Of a DNA stretch of 64,000 nt, positions 28,198-36,460 are shown piece after piece (within the stretch, counting starts at the first letter, position 1; every line of letters starts with the position of its first letter). A program made the translations under genes and the position numbers. Origin of the DNA: Streptomyces sp. SID8352 (GTDB lineage Bacteria; Actinomycetota; Actinomycetes; Streptomycetales; Streptomycetaceae). The notes under the pieces were generated by a model. It searched no databases, had not been told where the DNA came from, and saw only the letters and a list, made by a program, of their open reading frames with translations. The stretch lies in the NCBI RefSeq assembly GCF_009862265.1, contig NZ_WWGX01000022.1:88632-152631 (forward strand), read 5' to 3'.

Positions 28198-28937
28198 ACG
28201 CCGCGCCCGCCGACCAGATCCGACTCCTCGACGTCCAGGCCCTCGACGTCCGGCTCCAGCAGCTCGCGCACCGGCGCCGGTCGCTGGCCGAGCACGCCGA
28301 GATCGAGTCGCTGACCAAGGAGCACGCCCAGCTCCGCGACCTGCTCGTGGCCGCGCAGACGGAGGAGAGCGACTGCGGCCGAGAGCAGACCAAGGCCGAG
28401 CAGGACGTGGACCAGGTGCGCCGGCGCGCCGCCCGCGACCAGCAGCGCCTCGACTCCGGCGCCGTCACCTCCCCGAAGGACCTGGAGAACCTCCAGCGCG
28501 AGATCACCTCCCTCGCCAAGCGCCAGGGCGACCTGGAGGACGTCGTCCTGGAGGTCATGGAGCGCCGTGAGTCCGTCCAGGAGCGGGTCGGCGAGCTGAC
28601 CGGCCGGGTCGCCTCCGTCCAGGAGCGGATCGACGACGCCACCGGGCGCCGGGACGCCGCCGTCGGGGAGATCGACGGCGAGGCCGCCTCGGTCACCAAG
28701 GAGCGCGGGGTCATCGCCGCGACGGTCCCCGCCGACCTGCTGCGCCTCTACGACAAGCTGCGCGAGCAGCAGGGCGGCGTCGGCGCGGCGAAGCTCCACC
28801 AGCGCACCTGCCAGGGCTGCCGCCAGGAACTGGCCATCACCGAGCTGGCCGAGGTGCGCTCGGCGGCGCCCGACACCGTGCTGCGCTGCGAGAACTGCCA
28901 CCGCATCCTGGTCCGTACGGCCGACTCGGGGCTGTAG
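28194..28937 (+). CDS. Coiled-coil protein with C-terminal C4 zinc ribbon, CTG start
   Basis: 247 residues. The homologous family starts MNAAPADQIRLLDVQALD; here the codon at that position is CTG (28194), with CAGGAG 8 bases upstream and a CTGA overlap with the Nif3 stop. No ATG, GTG or TTG occurs in frame for the first 40 codons. Residues 10-180 are a long antiparallel coiled coil (LQQLAHRRRSLAEHAEIESL... REITSLAKRQGDLEDVVLEVMERRESV). The end has CQGCRQEL and CENCHRIL, a zinc ribbon. The fold resembles FlgZ/HP0958-type RNA- or protein-binding factors. Co-operon with Nif3 and RNase HI. Confidence 0.85.
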   Translation: MNAAPADQIRLLDVQALDVRLQQLAHRRRSLAEHAEIESLTKEHAQLRDLLVAAQTEESDCGREQTKAEQDVDQVRRRAARDQQRLDSGAVTSPKDLENLQREITSLAKRQGDLEDVVLEVMERRESVQERVGELTGRVASVQERIDDATGRRDAAVGEIDGEAASVTKERGVIAATVPADLLRLYDKLREQQGGVGAAKLHQRTCQGCRQELAITELAEVRSAAPDTVLRCENCHRILVRTADSGL

Positions 28938-28942
28938 GGCGC

Positions 28943-30274
28943 GTGACGGGGGCGGAAGCGGTGCGGGAGTTCGTCGTCGAGGCCGACGGCGGGTCGCGGG
29001 GCAACCCGGGGCCCGCCGGGTACGGCGCCGTGGTCAGCGACGCGGTGACGGGGGAGACCCTCGTCGAGACCGCCGAGTACCTGGGCGTCGTCACCAACAA
29101 CGTGGCGGAGTACCGGGGGCTGCTGGCCGGGCTGCGCGCGGCCCGCGCGCTGGACCCCGGGGCGCGGGTGCGCGTCCGGATGGACTCCAAGCTGGTCGTC
29201 GAGCAGATGTCGGGGCGCTGGCGGATCAAGCACCCCGACATGAAGCCGCTGGCGGCCGAGGCCGCGCGGGTCCTCCCGCCCGAGCGGGTCAGCTACGAGT
29301 GGATCCCGCGCGCCGAGAACAAGCACGCCGACCGCCTGGCCAACGAGGCGATGGACGCGGGGGCGCGCGGCGAGGCGTGGTCCCCGTCGGCGTCCACGGC
29401 GGAAATCGACGCGGCGCCGGGCGGGACACGGCCGGCCGGTCCCCTCCCCGGGGCGGGCGCGCGGGCCGCGGACGCGGGGTCCGCCGCCGGAGCGGCCACC
29501 GGGACCGGCGGGGGAGCCGGGGCATCCTCCCCGGCCGACCCGGACCGCGCCGGTGACCGGGCCGGGACCGGCCGGGGCGCACGGGACCGGGCCGACGTCC
29601 GCGCCGCCTCCTCCGTCGCCTCGCCCGGCTGGGGGCCCGCCGACATGGGCGCCCCGGCCACCTTCGTCCTGCTGCGGCACGGCGAGACGGCGCTGACCCC
29701 GCAGAAGCGCTTCTCCGGGAGCGGCGCAGGCGGCGACCCCTCGCTGTCCGACGCCGGCCGGGAGCAGGCCGCCAGGGCGGCCGACGGCCTCGCCCGGCGC
29801 GGCACCGTGCAGGCCGTGGTGGCGTCGCCGCTGGCCCGCACCCGGGAGACCGCCGCCGTGGTCGCCGCCCGCCTCGGCCTGGAGATGGCGGTCGACGAGG
29901 GCCTGCGCGAAACCGACTTCGGCGCCTGGGAGGGCCTCACCTTCGGCGAGGTCCGCGAGCGGTACCCCGACGACCTGAACGCCTGGCTGGCCTCCCCGGA
30001 CGCCCGGCCGACCGGCGGTGGCGAGAGCTTCGCGGAGACCGGCGCGCGGGTCGCCGCCGCCCGTGACCGCCTGGTCGCCGCGTACGCCGGGCGCACCGTC
30101 CTGCTGGTGTCGCACGTGACGCCGATCAAGACCCTCGTGCGCCTCGCCCTGGGCGCCCCGCCCGAGGCGCTGTTCCGGATGGAGCTGTCGGCGGCCTCGC
30201 TGTCGGCGGTGGCGTACTACGCCGACGGCAACGCCAGCGTCCGCCTGTTCAACGACACGTCGCACCTGCGCTGA
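28943..30274 (+). CDS. Bifunctional RNase HI / acid phosphatase (CobC-like)
   Basis: 443 residues, GTG at 28943. Domain 1 (about 8-140) is RNase HI: VVEADGGSRGNPGPAGYG (first Asp), NNVAEYRGLLAGL (Glu), RMDSKLVVEQMSG (Asp), ENKHADRLANEAM (last Asp). It cuts RNA in RNA:DNA hybrids. A 100-residue Ala/Gly-rich linker follows. Domain 2 (about 235-443) is a histidine phosphatase: LLRHGETALTPQKRFSG, RTRETAAVVA, ETDFGAWEGLTF and LLVSHVTPIKTLVRLAL, the CobC/alpha-ribazole phosphatase pattern. The same fusion is known in mycobacteria (Rv2228c). It converges on the aldolase gene with a 26-bp overlap. Confidence 0.92.
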   Translation: MTGAEAVREFVVEADGGSRGNPGPAGYGAVVSDAVTGETLVETAEYLGVVTNNVAEYRGLLAGLRAARALDPGARVRVRMDSKLVVEQMSGRWRIKHPDMKPLAAEAARVLPPERVSYEWIPRAENKHADRLANEAMDAGARGEAWSPSASTAEIDAAPGGTRPAGPLPGAGARAADAGSAAGAATGTGGGAGASSPADPDRAGDRAGTGRGARDRADVRAASSVASPGWGPADMGAPATFVLLRHGETALTPQKRFSGSGAGGDPSLSDAGREQAARAADGLARRGTVQAVVASPLARTRETAAVVAARLGLEMAVDEGLRETDFGAWEGLTFGEVRERYPDDLNAWLASPDARPTGGGESFAETGARVAAARDRLVAAYAGRTVLLVSHVTPIKTLVRLALGAPPEALFRMELSAASLSAVAYYADGNASVRLFNDTSHLR

Positions 30275-30953
30275 GCCCGGCCGCCTCGCGGGCCAGCGCC
30301 TCCACCCGCGCCCAGTCCCGCCCGGCGACCGCGTCCTTCGGCAGCATCCAGCTCCCGCCGACGCAGCCGACGTTGGACAGCGCCAGGTACTCCGGCGCGG
30401 AGTCCGGGCCGATGCCGCCGGTCGGGCAGAACCGGGCCTGCGGCATCGGCCCGGCCAGCGCCCTGAGGTAGGCCGTGCCGCCGGCCGCCTCCGCGGGGAA
30501 GAACTTCATCTCCCGCACCCCGCGCTCCAGCAGGGCCACCACCTCCGAGGTGGTCGACACCCCCGGCAGGAACGGCACCCCGGACCCGAGCATCGCCGTC
30601 AGCAGGGCGTCCGTCCACCCCGGGCTGACCAGGAACCGCGCCCCGGCCGCGACCACCTCGTCGACCTGGCCCGGTGTGAGCACGGTGCCCGCCCCGACCA
30701 CCGCGTCCGGCACCTCGGCGGCGATGGCGCGGACGGCGTCGACCGCGACGGGGGTGCGCAGCGTCACCTCGATCGCGGGCAGCCCCCCGGCGACCAGCGC
30801 GCGGGCGAGCGGCACGGCGTCGGCGAGGTCCTCCACGACCACGACGGGGAGGACGGGCGCGAGGTCCAGCACCGAGGGCGGGGGCACCGGCGCGAGGGCT
30901 CCGGCGGGGGAGGGGGCTACGGGGGAGGACGGGGACGGCAGAGGCGAAGTCAT
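30249..30953 (-). CDS. eda: KDPG/KHG aldolase
   Basis: 234 residues, ATG at 30953. Class I aldolase that splits 2-keto-3-deoxy-6-phosphogluconate (and 4-hydroxy-2-oxoglutarate) to pyruvate plus glyceraldehyde 3-phosphate or glyoxylate, in the Entner-Doudoroff or uronate route. The TIM-barrel marks are clear: AIEVTLRTPVAVDAV (catalytic Glu), GAGTVLTPGQVDEVVAAGARFLVSPG, PFLPGVSTTSEV, and REMKFFPAEAAGG with the Schiff-base Lys; FCPTGGIGPDSAPEYLAL closes the phosphate site. The first 30 residues are Pro/Ser-rich and extra to the family. Convergent overlap of 26 bp with the RNase HI fusion gene. Confidence 0.92.
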   Translation of the reverse strand: MTSPLPSPSSPVAPSPAGALAPVPPPSVLDLAPVLPVVVVEDLADAVPLARALVAGGLPAIEVTLRTPVAVDAVRAIAAEVPDAVVGAGTVLTPGQVDEVVAAGARFLVSPGWTDALLTAMLGSGVPFLPGVSTTSEVVALLERGVREMKFFPAEAAGGTAYLRALAGPMPQARFCPTGGIGPDSAPEYLALSNVGCVGGSWMLPKDAVAGRDWARVEALAREAAGLSAGATCR

Positions 30954-31353
30954 GCGGTCATCGTGCCCGGCGGGACGCAATCTCTGCAATCACCGTTGCG
31001 AGGGATGCAATCCCCTGGGTGGCTGGGCGGCTGGGCGGCTTCGTCGCCGGGTGCGGGCGCGGGTGCGGGTGAGGGGTGCGCCGGGCGCGGCGGCGGCACT
31101 GGCCCGGCGCCGGATGCGCGGGCCTCGTCGGCAGGGTACGGGGCCACCTTCGGCCGGTGCCGCACCCTCCGGCGGAGGGTCCGGATCGGTGAGAGCCCGG
31201 CCGCCGGGGTGCCGCACCGCTCCCGGACCCACCGGGGTGTCGCCTCGCTCCCGCACCCACCGGGGCGTTCGAATCGCTTCGGCACTCCTGGGGGCACCGC
31301 ACCCGCACACCCGCACCCGCGCGCCCGGCCACCGCCGGGGGAAGCCGCGCGGG
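30954..31353. other. Intergenic region with short imperfect repeats
   Basis: Four hundred bases between two minus-strand genes. ggctgggcggctgggcggc at 31022-31041 is a short tandem, and cgctcccggacccaccgggg / cgctcccgcacccaccgggg at about 31209 and 31247 are near-identical direct repeats 38 bases apart. No gene is supported on either strand. Confidence 0.5.
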
Positions 31354-32136
31354 CTAGTGGATCTCGTCCACCAGCACGTCCAGCGCCCATGGACGGCCCG
31401 CCCCGCCCGGTGTCCGGGTCTCCACCGTGTGCCCGAGGTCCCGCAGGGCCGTCACCAGCTCCTCGGGCGTCCCGGGCGCGGTACCGGTGGTCAGCAGGCT
31501 CCGCACGATCCGGCCCTTGGTCGCCTTGTTGAAGTGGCTGACGACCTTCCCCGTCGGCGCGTGCAGCACCCGCACCGTCGCCGTCCGCGCGGCGACCGCG
31601 CCCTTGGGCTTCCACGCCGCCGAGTACGCCGCCGACCGCAGGTCCAGCACCAGCCCGTCGCCGGCCGCCTCGGGCAGCACCGCGGCCATCGGCGCCCGCC
31701 AGAACGCGCCCAGCGCGCCGAGCGCGGGCAGCCTGACGCCCATGGAGCAGCGGTAGGAGGGGATGCGGTCGCTCACCCGCACCGCGCCCCACAGCCCCGA
31801 GAACACCAGCAGCGAGCGGGCCGCCCGCCGCTTCGCGGCCGGTTCCAGGGTGGCCAGGCCGAGGGCGTCGTAGAGCACCCCGGTGTAGATCTCGCCCGCG
31901 GGCCGGGCCCCGGCGGTCCGCAGCGCGGCGTTCTTGCCGACCTCGCCGCGCAGCCCCTCGCTGAGCCCCAGTACCTCGCGCGCCTTCTCCTCGTCCCCGG
32001 CGCACAGCTCGACCAACTCGGCGAGCACGGTCTCCCGCGCGTCGGCCAGCCCCGGCAGCGACAGCGACTCGGGCTTCAGCGGGGCCCCGCGGCCGGACGC
32101 GGCCTTCCCCTCGGACGGCGGCAGCAGGACAAGCAC
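31354..32136 (-). CDS. yaaA: YaaA family peroxide-stress/DNA-binding protein
   Basis: 260 residues, GTG at 32136 with AAGGAG at the right spacing. YaaA (DUF328) lowers free iron and DNA damage under peroxide stress in E. coli. Family marks: VLLPPSEGKA at the very N-terminus, LYTGVLYDAL-like YTGVLYDALGLATL, RSLLVFSGLWGAVRVSDRIPSYRCSMGVRLPALG, and GKVVSHFNKATKGRIVRSLL near the end, all conserved blocks. Length is normal. Solitary gene. Confidence 0.92.
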   Translation of the reverse strand: MLVLLPPSEGKAASGRGAPLKPESLSLPGLADARETVLAELVELCAGDEEKAREVLGLSEGLRGEVGKNAALRTAGARPAGEIYTGVLYDALGLATLEPAAKRRAARSLLVFSGLWGAVRVSDRIPSYRCSMGVRLPALGALGAFWRAPMAAVLPEAAGDGLVLDLRSAAYSAAWKPKGAVAARTATVRVLHAPTGKVVSHFNKATKGRIVRSLLTTGTAPGTPEELVTALRDLGHTVETRTPGGAGRPWALDVLVDEIH

Positions 32137-32494
32137 ACGTACTCCTTCGGATCGGGCCCCCGGTCAGGGTACGGCGTGCCCGCCGCGCCCCCGGCCGACG
32201 GTCCGTTGGGGCATCCGCCGGCGCGCCCCGGAGGCGTCCCGCCCGGAGCGACGGAGCGGGCCGGGGAGGCAGGGCGGGCCGGGGCGACGGAGCGGGCCGG
32301 GGGGCCGCGGCCGGGGAACGCGTCCGGGCCCGCGCGTCCCCGCGCGGCCGGTCCGGGCGCGCGGGGCGGGGGGCCGCCGCCCGGGTCCGTCCCGCGCGGG
32401 GGTCCGGCCTCCGGTTCCGGTGGCCGCCGCGCCGCCCAGAGCGCAAGCCCGGCCAGCACCCGCAGCTCGGGGCGCGCGAGGAGCCCGGCGCACC
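32137..32494 (-). pseudogene. Possible truncated membrane-protein gene coupled to the MerR gene
   Basis: An ATG at 32498 overlaps the MerR stop (ATGA) and reads MRCAGLLARPELRVLAGLALWAARRPPEP, the opening of a small membrane protein, but after about 32 residues it degenerates into Gly/Pro/Arg-rich low complexity that runs into the YaaA gene. The DNA there contains a gcgacggagcgggccgggg unit twice (near 32242 and 32284). Likely the stub of a gene once co-translated with the MerR regulator; an ordinary spacer is the alternative. Confidence 0.3.
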
Positions 32495-33286
32495 TCATGG
32501 CCCGTCACCGGAGGCGAGGCGCAGGGCCAGCCGGACGGCCTCCGCCTGGGCGGGCGCGAAGTCGGCGTAGAGGGCGCGGAGGAAGAGCCCTTCGGCACCG
32601 TGCCCGGCGCCGCTCCCCGCACCGGCGCCCGTCCCCTCCTCCGCGCCGTCCAGCAGGCCGGGGGGCACGCAGGCGGCCAGCGCGCGGGCCGCCTCCGCGA
32701 CGCGCGGATCGCCGGGCCCGGCGTCGGCGAGCGCGTCGAGCAGGGCGTAGGCCCGTCCGGCCCGTTCCAGCGCGTCGGGCGGCTCGACCGCGCCCCTCCA
32801 CGCCTCCAGCAGCCGTTCCCGGTCGCCGGGAGGCACCGTGGAGTCCAGCAGCGCCAGCACCTCGCGGTCCCGGGCCGCCATGGGGGAGTCCCCCGCGAGA
32901 GGTGCCATCCGGGCGAACAGCTCCGCCGGCTCCGGTGACATCGGCCCCTCGGCCGTCGGCCGACTCTCCGTCCGCAGCAGTGACCGCAGCCGCTGCCGCC
33001 GCTCCGCCAGTTCCGCCTCCTGCCGGGCCAGGTCCGAGTCCAGCTCCTCCAGCACCTCCTGCAGGTCCCTGCTCGCGTCGTCCGTGAGCACGTCCCGCAC
33101 CTCGGCCAGACCGAGGCCCAGCTCGGTCAGCCGCCGGACACGGGCCAGGACGACGGCGTGCCGCAGGGTGTACGTCCGGTAGCCGTTGGCCAGCCGCTCC
33201 GGTTCGGGCAGCAGGCCCTGATGGTGGTAGTGCCGCACGGTCCGCGTCGTGACACCGACGATGGCGGCGATCTCTCCGATCCGCAT
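32495..33286 (-). CDS. MerR family transcriptional regulator
   Basis: 263 residues, ATG at 33286. Winged-helix DNA-binding domain at the N-terminus: MRIGEIAAIVGVTTRTVRHYHHQGLLPEPERLANGYRTYTLRHAVVLARVRRLTELG, the MerR H-T-H with the conserved R-Y/H-Y and GYR-x-Y. A dimerisation coiled coil follows (LQEVLEELDSDLARQEAELAERRQRLRSLL), then about 140 residues of effector-binding helical domain with no cysteines for metals and no TipA-like drug pocket I can recognise. Overlaps a downstream stub by 4 bp. An imperfect inverted repeat upstream is probably its own operator. Confidence 0.9.
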   Translation of the reverse strand: MRIGEIAAIVGVTTRTVRHYHHQGLLPEPERLANGYRTYTLRHAVVLARVRRLTELGLGLAEVRDVLTDDASRDLQEVLEELDSDLARQEAELAERRQRLRSLLRTESRPTAEGPMSPEPAELFARMAPLAGDSPMAARDREVLALLDSTVPPGDRERLLEAWRGAVEPPDALERAGRAYALLDALADAGPGDPRVAEAARALAACVPPGLLDGAEEGTGAGAGSGAGHGAEGLFLRALYADFAPAQAEAVRLALRLASGDGP

Positions 33287-33639
33287 GGGCCCAGTACAGA
33301 CGTTGACGTCGCGGCAGGGTCAGGCCGCCTGCCCCGCTGCCCAGTCGGCGCGCCTGCCCCGCCGCCGGGTCGGCGCGCCCGCGCCGCCGATCGCCCGCCC
33401 CGCCCACCGTGCCTGGCGATCGCCCGTCCCATCGGCCGTCCCCCGCCCCGGACCCCGTACCGCCGGCGTCCCGGCCGTCCCGGCGTCCCGGCTCCCGGCG
33501 GTGCCGCGCCCCGCCCGACGTCCCACCCGTCCCTCCCCCCGCCCCGGCCCGCAGCTCCCCGTCACCGTCGAGATCCGGCCACCTGGTGCTGGACAAGGGC
33601 GGGCTCCCTCTGATCCCGTGGGCCCGAGGGGGTGGCGCG
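33287..33639. other. Divergent intergenic region between MerR and AraC genes
   Basis: Holds the MerR operator near 33304. The rest is C/G-rich, with Arg/Pro-rich overlapping frames but no ribosome sites. Nothing else is recognised. Confidence 0.5.
33304..33322 (-). promoter_or_regulatory. MerR-type operator between -35 and -10
   Basis: TGACGTCGCGGCAGGGTCA has outer TGAC...GTCA halves and 19-bp overall length; on the minus strand it lies at the spacing MerR regulators use to distort their promoter, 18-37 bases before the ATG at 33286. Confidence 0.5.
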
Positions 33640-34470
33640 GTGGACGGCAGGGAGCGGGCGCGGTGGACGCGGGCACGGCTCGGGCGGTGCGGGCCGCCCC
33701 TCGACCTGCTCACCGCCGACTTCGACCGCCACGTCTACGCCCCGCACGCGCACGCGGAGTTCACCGTCGGCGTCACCGTCGGGGGCCTGGAGGCCATCGC
33801 CTACCGGGGCGGCACCATCCGCTCCGGACCGGGCTCCCTCGTCGTCCTCGAACCCGGTGAGATGCACACCGGCGGCCCCGCCGCCTCCGACGGCTACTCC
33901 TACCGCGCCCTGTACGCGGCCCCGGACCTGCTGGCCGACGGCACCTCCGGCGGCGGTCTCCCGCACTTCCCCGAACCCGTCGTGCACGACCCGGAACTCG
34001 CCCGCGCCCTGCACGCCGCCCATACCGCGCTGGCCCGCCGCCCCGATCCGCTGGAGGCCGAGTCCCGCGTCCCCTGGCTGCTCGCGGCCCTGGTCCGCCG
34101 CCACTCCACGGCCCGTGCGGCCGGCCTCGTGGTGCCCGGCGCGGACCGGGTGGCCCGTGTCGTACGGGACCGGCTCGCGGGTGAACTCCTCGCCCCGCCC
34201 TCCCTGTCCGCCCTCGCCGGCGACCTGGGCCTCTCCCGCTACCAACTGCTGCGCGCCTTCCGCACGACGATGGGGATACCGCCGTACGCCTGGCTGGCCC
34301 AGCACCGGGTGGCCAGGGCGCGCGGACTGCTGGAGGCCGGGCTGCGTCCCGCCGAGGCCGCCGCGCTGGTGGGCTTCGCCGACCAGGCCCATCTGACCCG
34401 CTGGTTCCGCCGGGTCCTCGGCGTGACCCCGGCGGCGTACCGCAACAGCGTTCAAGACCCGCACCGCTGA
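33640..34470 (+). CDS. AraC family transcriptional regulator
   Basis: 276 residues, GTG at 33640 preceded by GAGGGGG. An N-terminal cupin (about 15-120: LLTADFDRHVYAPHAHAEFTVGVTVGGLEAIAYRGGTIRSGPGSLVVLEPGEMHTGGP) likely senses a small ligand. The C-terminal DNA-binding domain has two HTHs: LSALAGDLGLSRYQLLRAFRTTMGIPPYAWLAQHRVARARGLL and PAEAAALVGFADQAHLTRWFRRVLGVTPAAYRN, the AraC signature. An EamA-type exporter follows 20 bases later on the same strand and is the likely target, as in AraC-DMT pairs elsewhere. Confidence 0.92.
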   Translation: MDGRERARWTRARLGRCGPPLDLLTADFDRHVYAPHAHAEFTVGVTVGGLEAIAYRGGTIRSGPGSLVVLEPGEMHTGGPAASDGYSYRALYAAPDLLADGTSGGGLPHFPEPVVHDPELARALHAAHTALARRPDPLEAESRVPWLLAALVRRHSTARAAGLVVPGADRVARVVRDRLAGELLAPPSLSALAGDLGLSRYQLLRAFRTTMGIPPYAWLAQHRVARARGLLEAGLRPAEAAALVGFADQAHLTRWFRRVLGVTPAAYRNSVQDPHR

Positions 34471-34489
34471 ACCGGCCGAGACTCGGCGC

Positions 34490-35422
34490 ATGACCGCACG
34501 TGGCTGGATTCTGTTCTCCCTGATGGGAGTCGTCTGGGGCATTCCCTATCTGCTGATCAAGGTGGCGGTGGACGCGGTCTCCCCGTCCGTCGTCGTGTTC
34601 ACCCGCTGCGCGCTGGGCGCCGCGCTGCTGCTGCCCTTCGCGCTGCGCGGGGGGAGGACGGCGGCGACCGTCCGCGCCCACTGGAAGCCGCTGCTGGTCT
34701 TCGCCACCGTCGAGATCATCGGCCCCTGGTGGACCCTGACCGACGCCGAACGCCGGCTGTCCAGCTCCACGGCGGGGCTGCTGATCGCGGGCGTCCCCAT
34801 CGTCGGCGTGCTGCTGGCCCGGCTCCTCGGCGACGCCGAGCACCTGGGGCCGCGGCGGCTGGCCGGGCTCGGTCTCGGCCTGGCCGGGGTGGGGGTGCTC
34901 ACCGTGCCGCACCTGACCGGCGGGGACGCCCGCTCGCTGGCGGAGGTGCTGGTGACGGTGGTGGGCTACGCCGTGGCGCCGCTGATCGCCGTCCGCCACC
35001 TCAGGGACGTGCCCTCGCTGCGGCTCACCGCGTTCTGCCTGACCGTGGCGGCCGTGGTGCACGCCCCCGCCGCGGTCCTCGACCGGCCGGCCGAGCTGCC
35101 GCCGGGGCGGGTGCTGGCCGCGCTGGCGGTCCTCGGGGTGGTGTGCACGGCCGTCGCCTTCGTCGCCTTCCTGGAGCTGATCCGGGAGGCCGGTCCGACC
35201 CGTGCCATGGTCATCACCTACGTCCACCCGGCGGTCGCGGTGGCGGCGGGGGCGCTCTTCCTGGGCGAACGGCTGACGGGGGCCGTCGCCGCCGCCTTCG
35301 CGCTGATCCTCACCGGTTCCGTCCTGGCGACGGCGGCCGGGGCAGCGGGGCGGCGCGCCCGCCCGGTACCATGGTCGACACGGCAGACGAGCCGGGCGGA
35401 CGGCCGCGTGGAGTCCCCTTGA
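34490..35422 (+). CDS. EamA/DMT family transporter
   Basis: 310 residues, ATG at 34490. Ten TM helices arranged as two EamA repeats of five (FSLMGVVWGIPYLLIKVAVDAVSPSVVVFTRCALGAALLLPFAL ... and VVGYAVAPLIAVRHL... VVCTAVAFVAFLELIREAGPTRAMVITYVHPAVAVAAGALFLGERLTG, the GE-R-L signature of TM9-10). Metabolite or amino-acid exporter, probably co-transcribed with the AraC gene upstream. The last 35 bases overlap rnpB on the same strand. Confidence 0.9.
   Translation: MTARGWILFSLMGVVWGIPYLLIKVAVDAVSPSVVVFTRCALGAALLLPFALRGGRTAATVRAHWKPLLVFATVEIIGPWWTLTDAERRLSSSTAGLLIAGVPIVGVLLARLLGDAEHLGPRRLAGLGLGLAGVGVLTVPHLTGGDARSLAEVLVTVVGYAVAPLIAVRHLRDVPSLRLTAFCLTVAAVVHAPAAVLDRPAELPPGRVLAALAVLGVVCTAVAFVAFLELIREAGPTRAMVITYVHPAVAVAAGALFLGERLTGAVAAAFALILTGSVLATAAGAAGRRARPVPWSTRQTSRADGRVESP
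35367..35372 (+). promoter_or_regulatory. Probable -10 box of rnpB inside the EamA gene
   Basis: TACCAT lies 16 bases before the 5' end of RNase P RNA, a normal distance to a transcript that is trimmed or starts a few bases early. It is within the coding end of the transporter gene. Confidence 0.5.
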
Positions 35423-35794
35423 CGGGGGCTTCCCGAGGAACGTCCGGGCTCCACAGGGCAGGGTGATGGCTAACGGCCACCCGGGGTGACCCGCGGGACA
35501 GTGCCACAGAAAACAGACCGCCGGAGGCCTCGGCCCCCGGTAAGGGTGAAACGGTGGTGTAAGAGACCACCAGTGCCCAGGGCGACCTGGGCAGCTAGGT
35601 AAACCCCACCCGGAGCAAGGTCAAGAAGGAAACACCCCGGTGTTTCTGCGCGGATGTTCGAGGGCGGCCCGCCCGAGTCCGCGGGTAGACCGCTGGAGGC
35701 CGGTGGCAACGCCGGTCCTAGATGGATGGCCGTCACCGGCGGGACCGCGAGGTCCCGCCGGAACAGAACCCGGCGTACAGCCCGACTCGTCTGC
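35388..35794 (+). ncRNA. rnpB: RNase P RNA (bacterial class A)
   Basis: About 407 nt. Begins CGAGCCGGGCGGACGGCCGC and ends CAGCCCGACTCGTCTGC, whose outer strands pair as helix P1. All catalytic-core markers are present: GAGGAACGTCCGGGCTCCAC near the 5' end, AGGGTGATGGCTAACGGCCA, ACAGTGCCACAGAAAACAGACC, GGTAAGGGTGAAACGGTGGT, GTAAGAGACCACCAG and the J-region AGGTAAACCCCACCCGGAGC. It cleaves pre-tRNA 5' leaders. The 5' 35 nt overlap the end of the EamA transporter gene, so the transcriptional promoter lies within that gene. Confidence 0.97.
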
Positions 35795-35827
35795 CGCCAC
35801 CCCCGCTCACCGGCGGGCCGCAGGGCA

Positions 35828-35846
35828 GAGGCGCTTTCGCCTGTCG
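35828..35846 (+). terminator. Possible rnpB terminator hairpin
   Basis: AGGCG-cttt-CGCCT lies about 35 bases after the RNA end in a GC-rich context, without a T-run, as is usual for actinobacterial terminators. Confidence 0.4.
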
Positions 35847-36001
35847 GCGTGCCTCCCCCGCGGGGTAGGCCGGGCCCGGCGAGTGGCCTCGAAGCGATAC
35901 CACGCGAACCTTGCCCTGGCAACGGCCCGTTCCGGTTGGACGGACACCGGTGGACCCCCGGGCGGTACCCCGTTCGGCTCGCCGCACCGTCCGCCGAACC
36001 C

Positions 36002-36259
36002 ATGACCTCCGGAACCGGTGTGATCCTCGTGGACACCGCCACCGGATCGCAGGCGTGGACCGAACGGGCCGAGGACGGCCGGAACGCGTACCAGCACGGC
36101 CCGCTCCTTCTCCGGGACCGGGTGGAAGACGCCCTCACCGCCCGGCGGCGCGCGGGCTCACCGCCGCACTCCGCCCCGTGCCGGACCGTGGCCCCCGACG
36201 GCACCCGGCGCGTGTGGCTCCCCGCACGTGGCGGCCGCTCCCGGGACCTGCCGGTCTGA
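36002..36259 (+). CDS. Small hypothetical protein, weakly supported
   Basis: 85 residues from an ATG at 36002 without a good ribosome site. Reads MTSGTGVILVDTATGSQAWTERAEDGRNAYQH... with a beta-strand-like start and Arg-rich, low-complexity end (APDGTRRVWLPARGGRSRDLPV). No family recognised. It could be real given moderate third-position GC bias, but it might also be spacer between rnpB and the MazG gene. Confidence 0.35.
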   Translation: MTSGTGVILVDTATGSQAWTERAEDGRNAYQHGPLLLRDRVEDALTARRRAGSPPHSAPCRTVAPDGTRRVWLPARGGRSRDLPV

Positions 36260-36460
36260 CCGCCGGTCACAGGAGCGCCCGTCCACGAGTCAGGGGCGCG
36301 CGCCGCCGGGACAGGGAACGTGGGGTGCCTCCACCCGCTCCGCCACCGTCCGGTTGAGGTGCCGGACCCGCTCCACCTGGCGTCCTGTCCCCTCCGTCGT
36401 CATCCTCCGGCGCTAGCCGGAGGAACCCCGGGCAGCGGCGTCCTCCTTGGCGGGGTCCGT

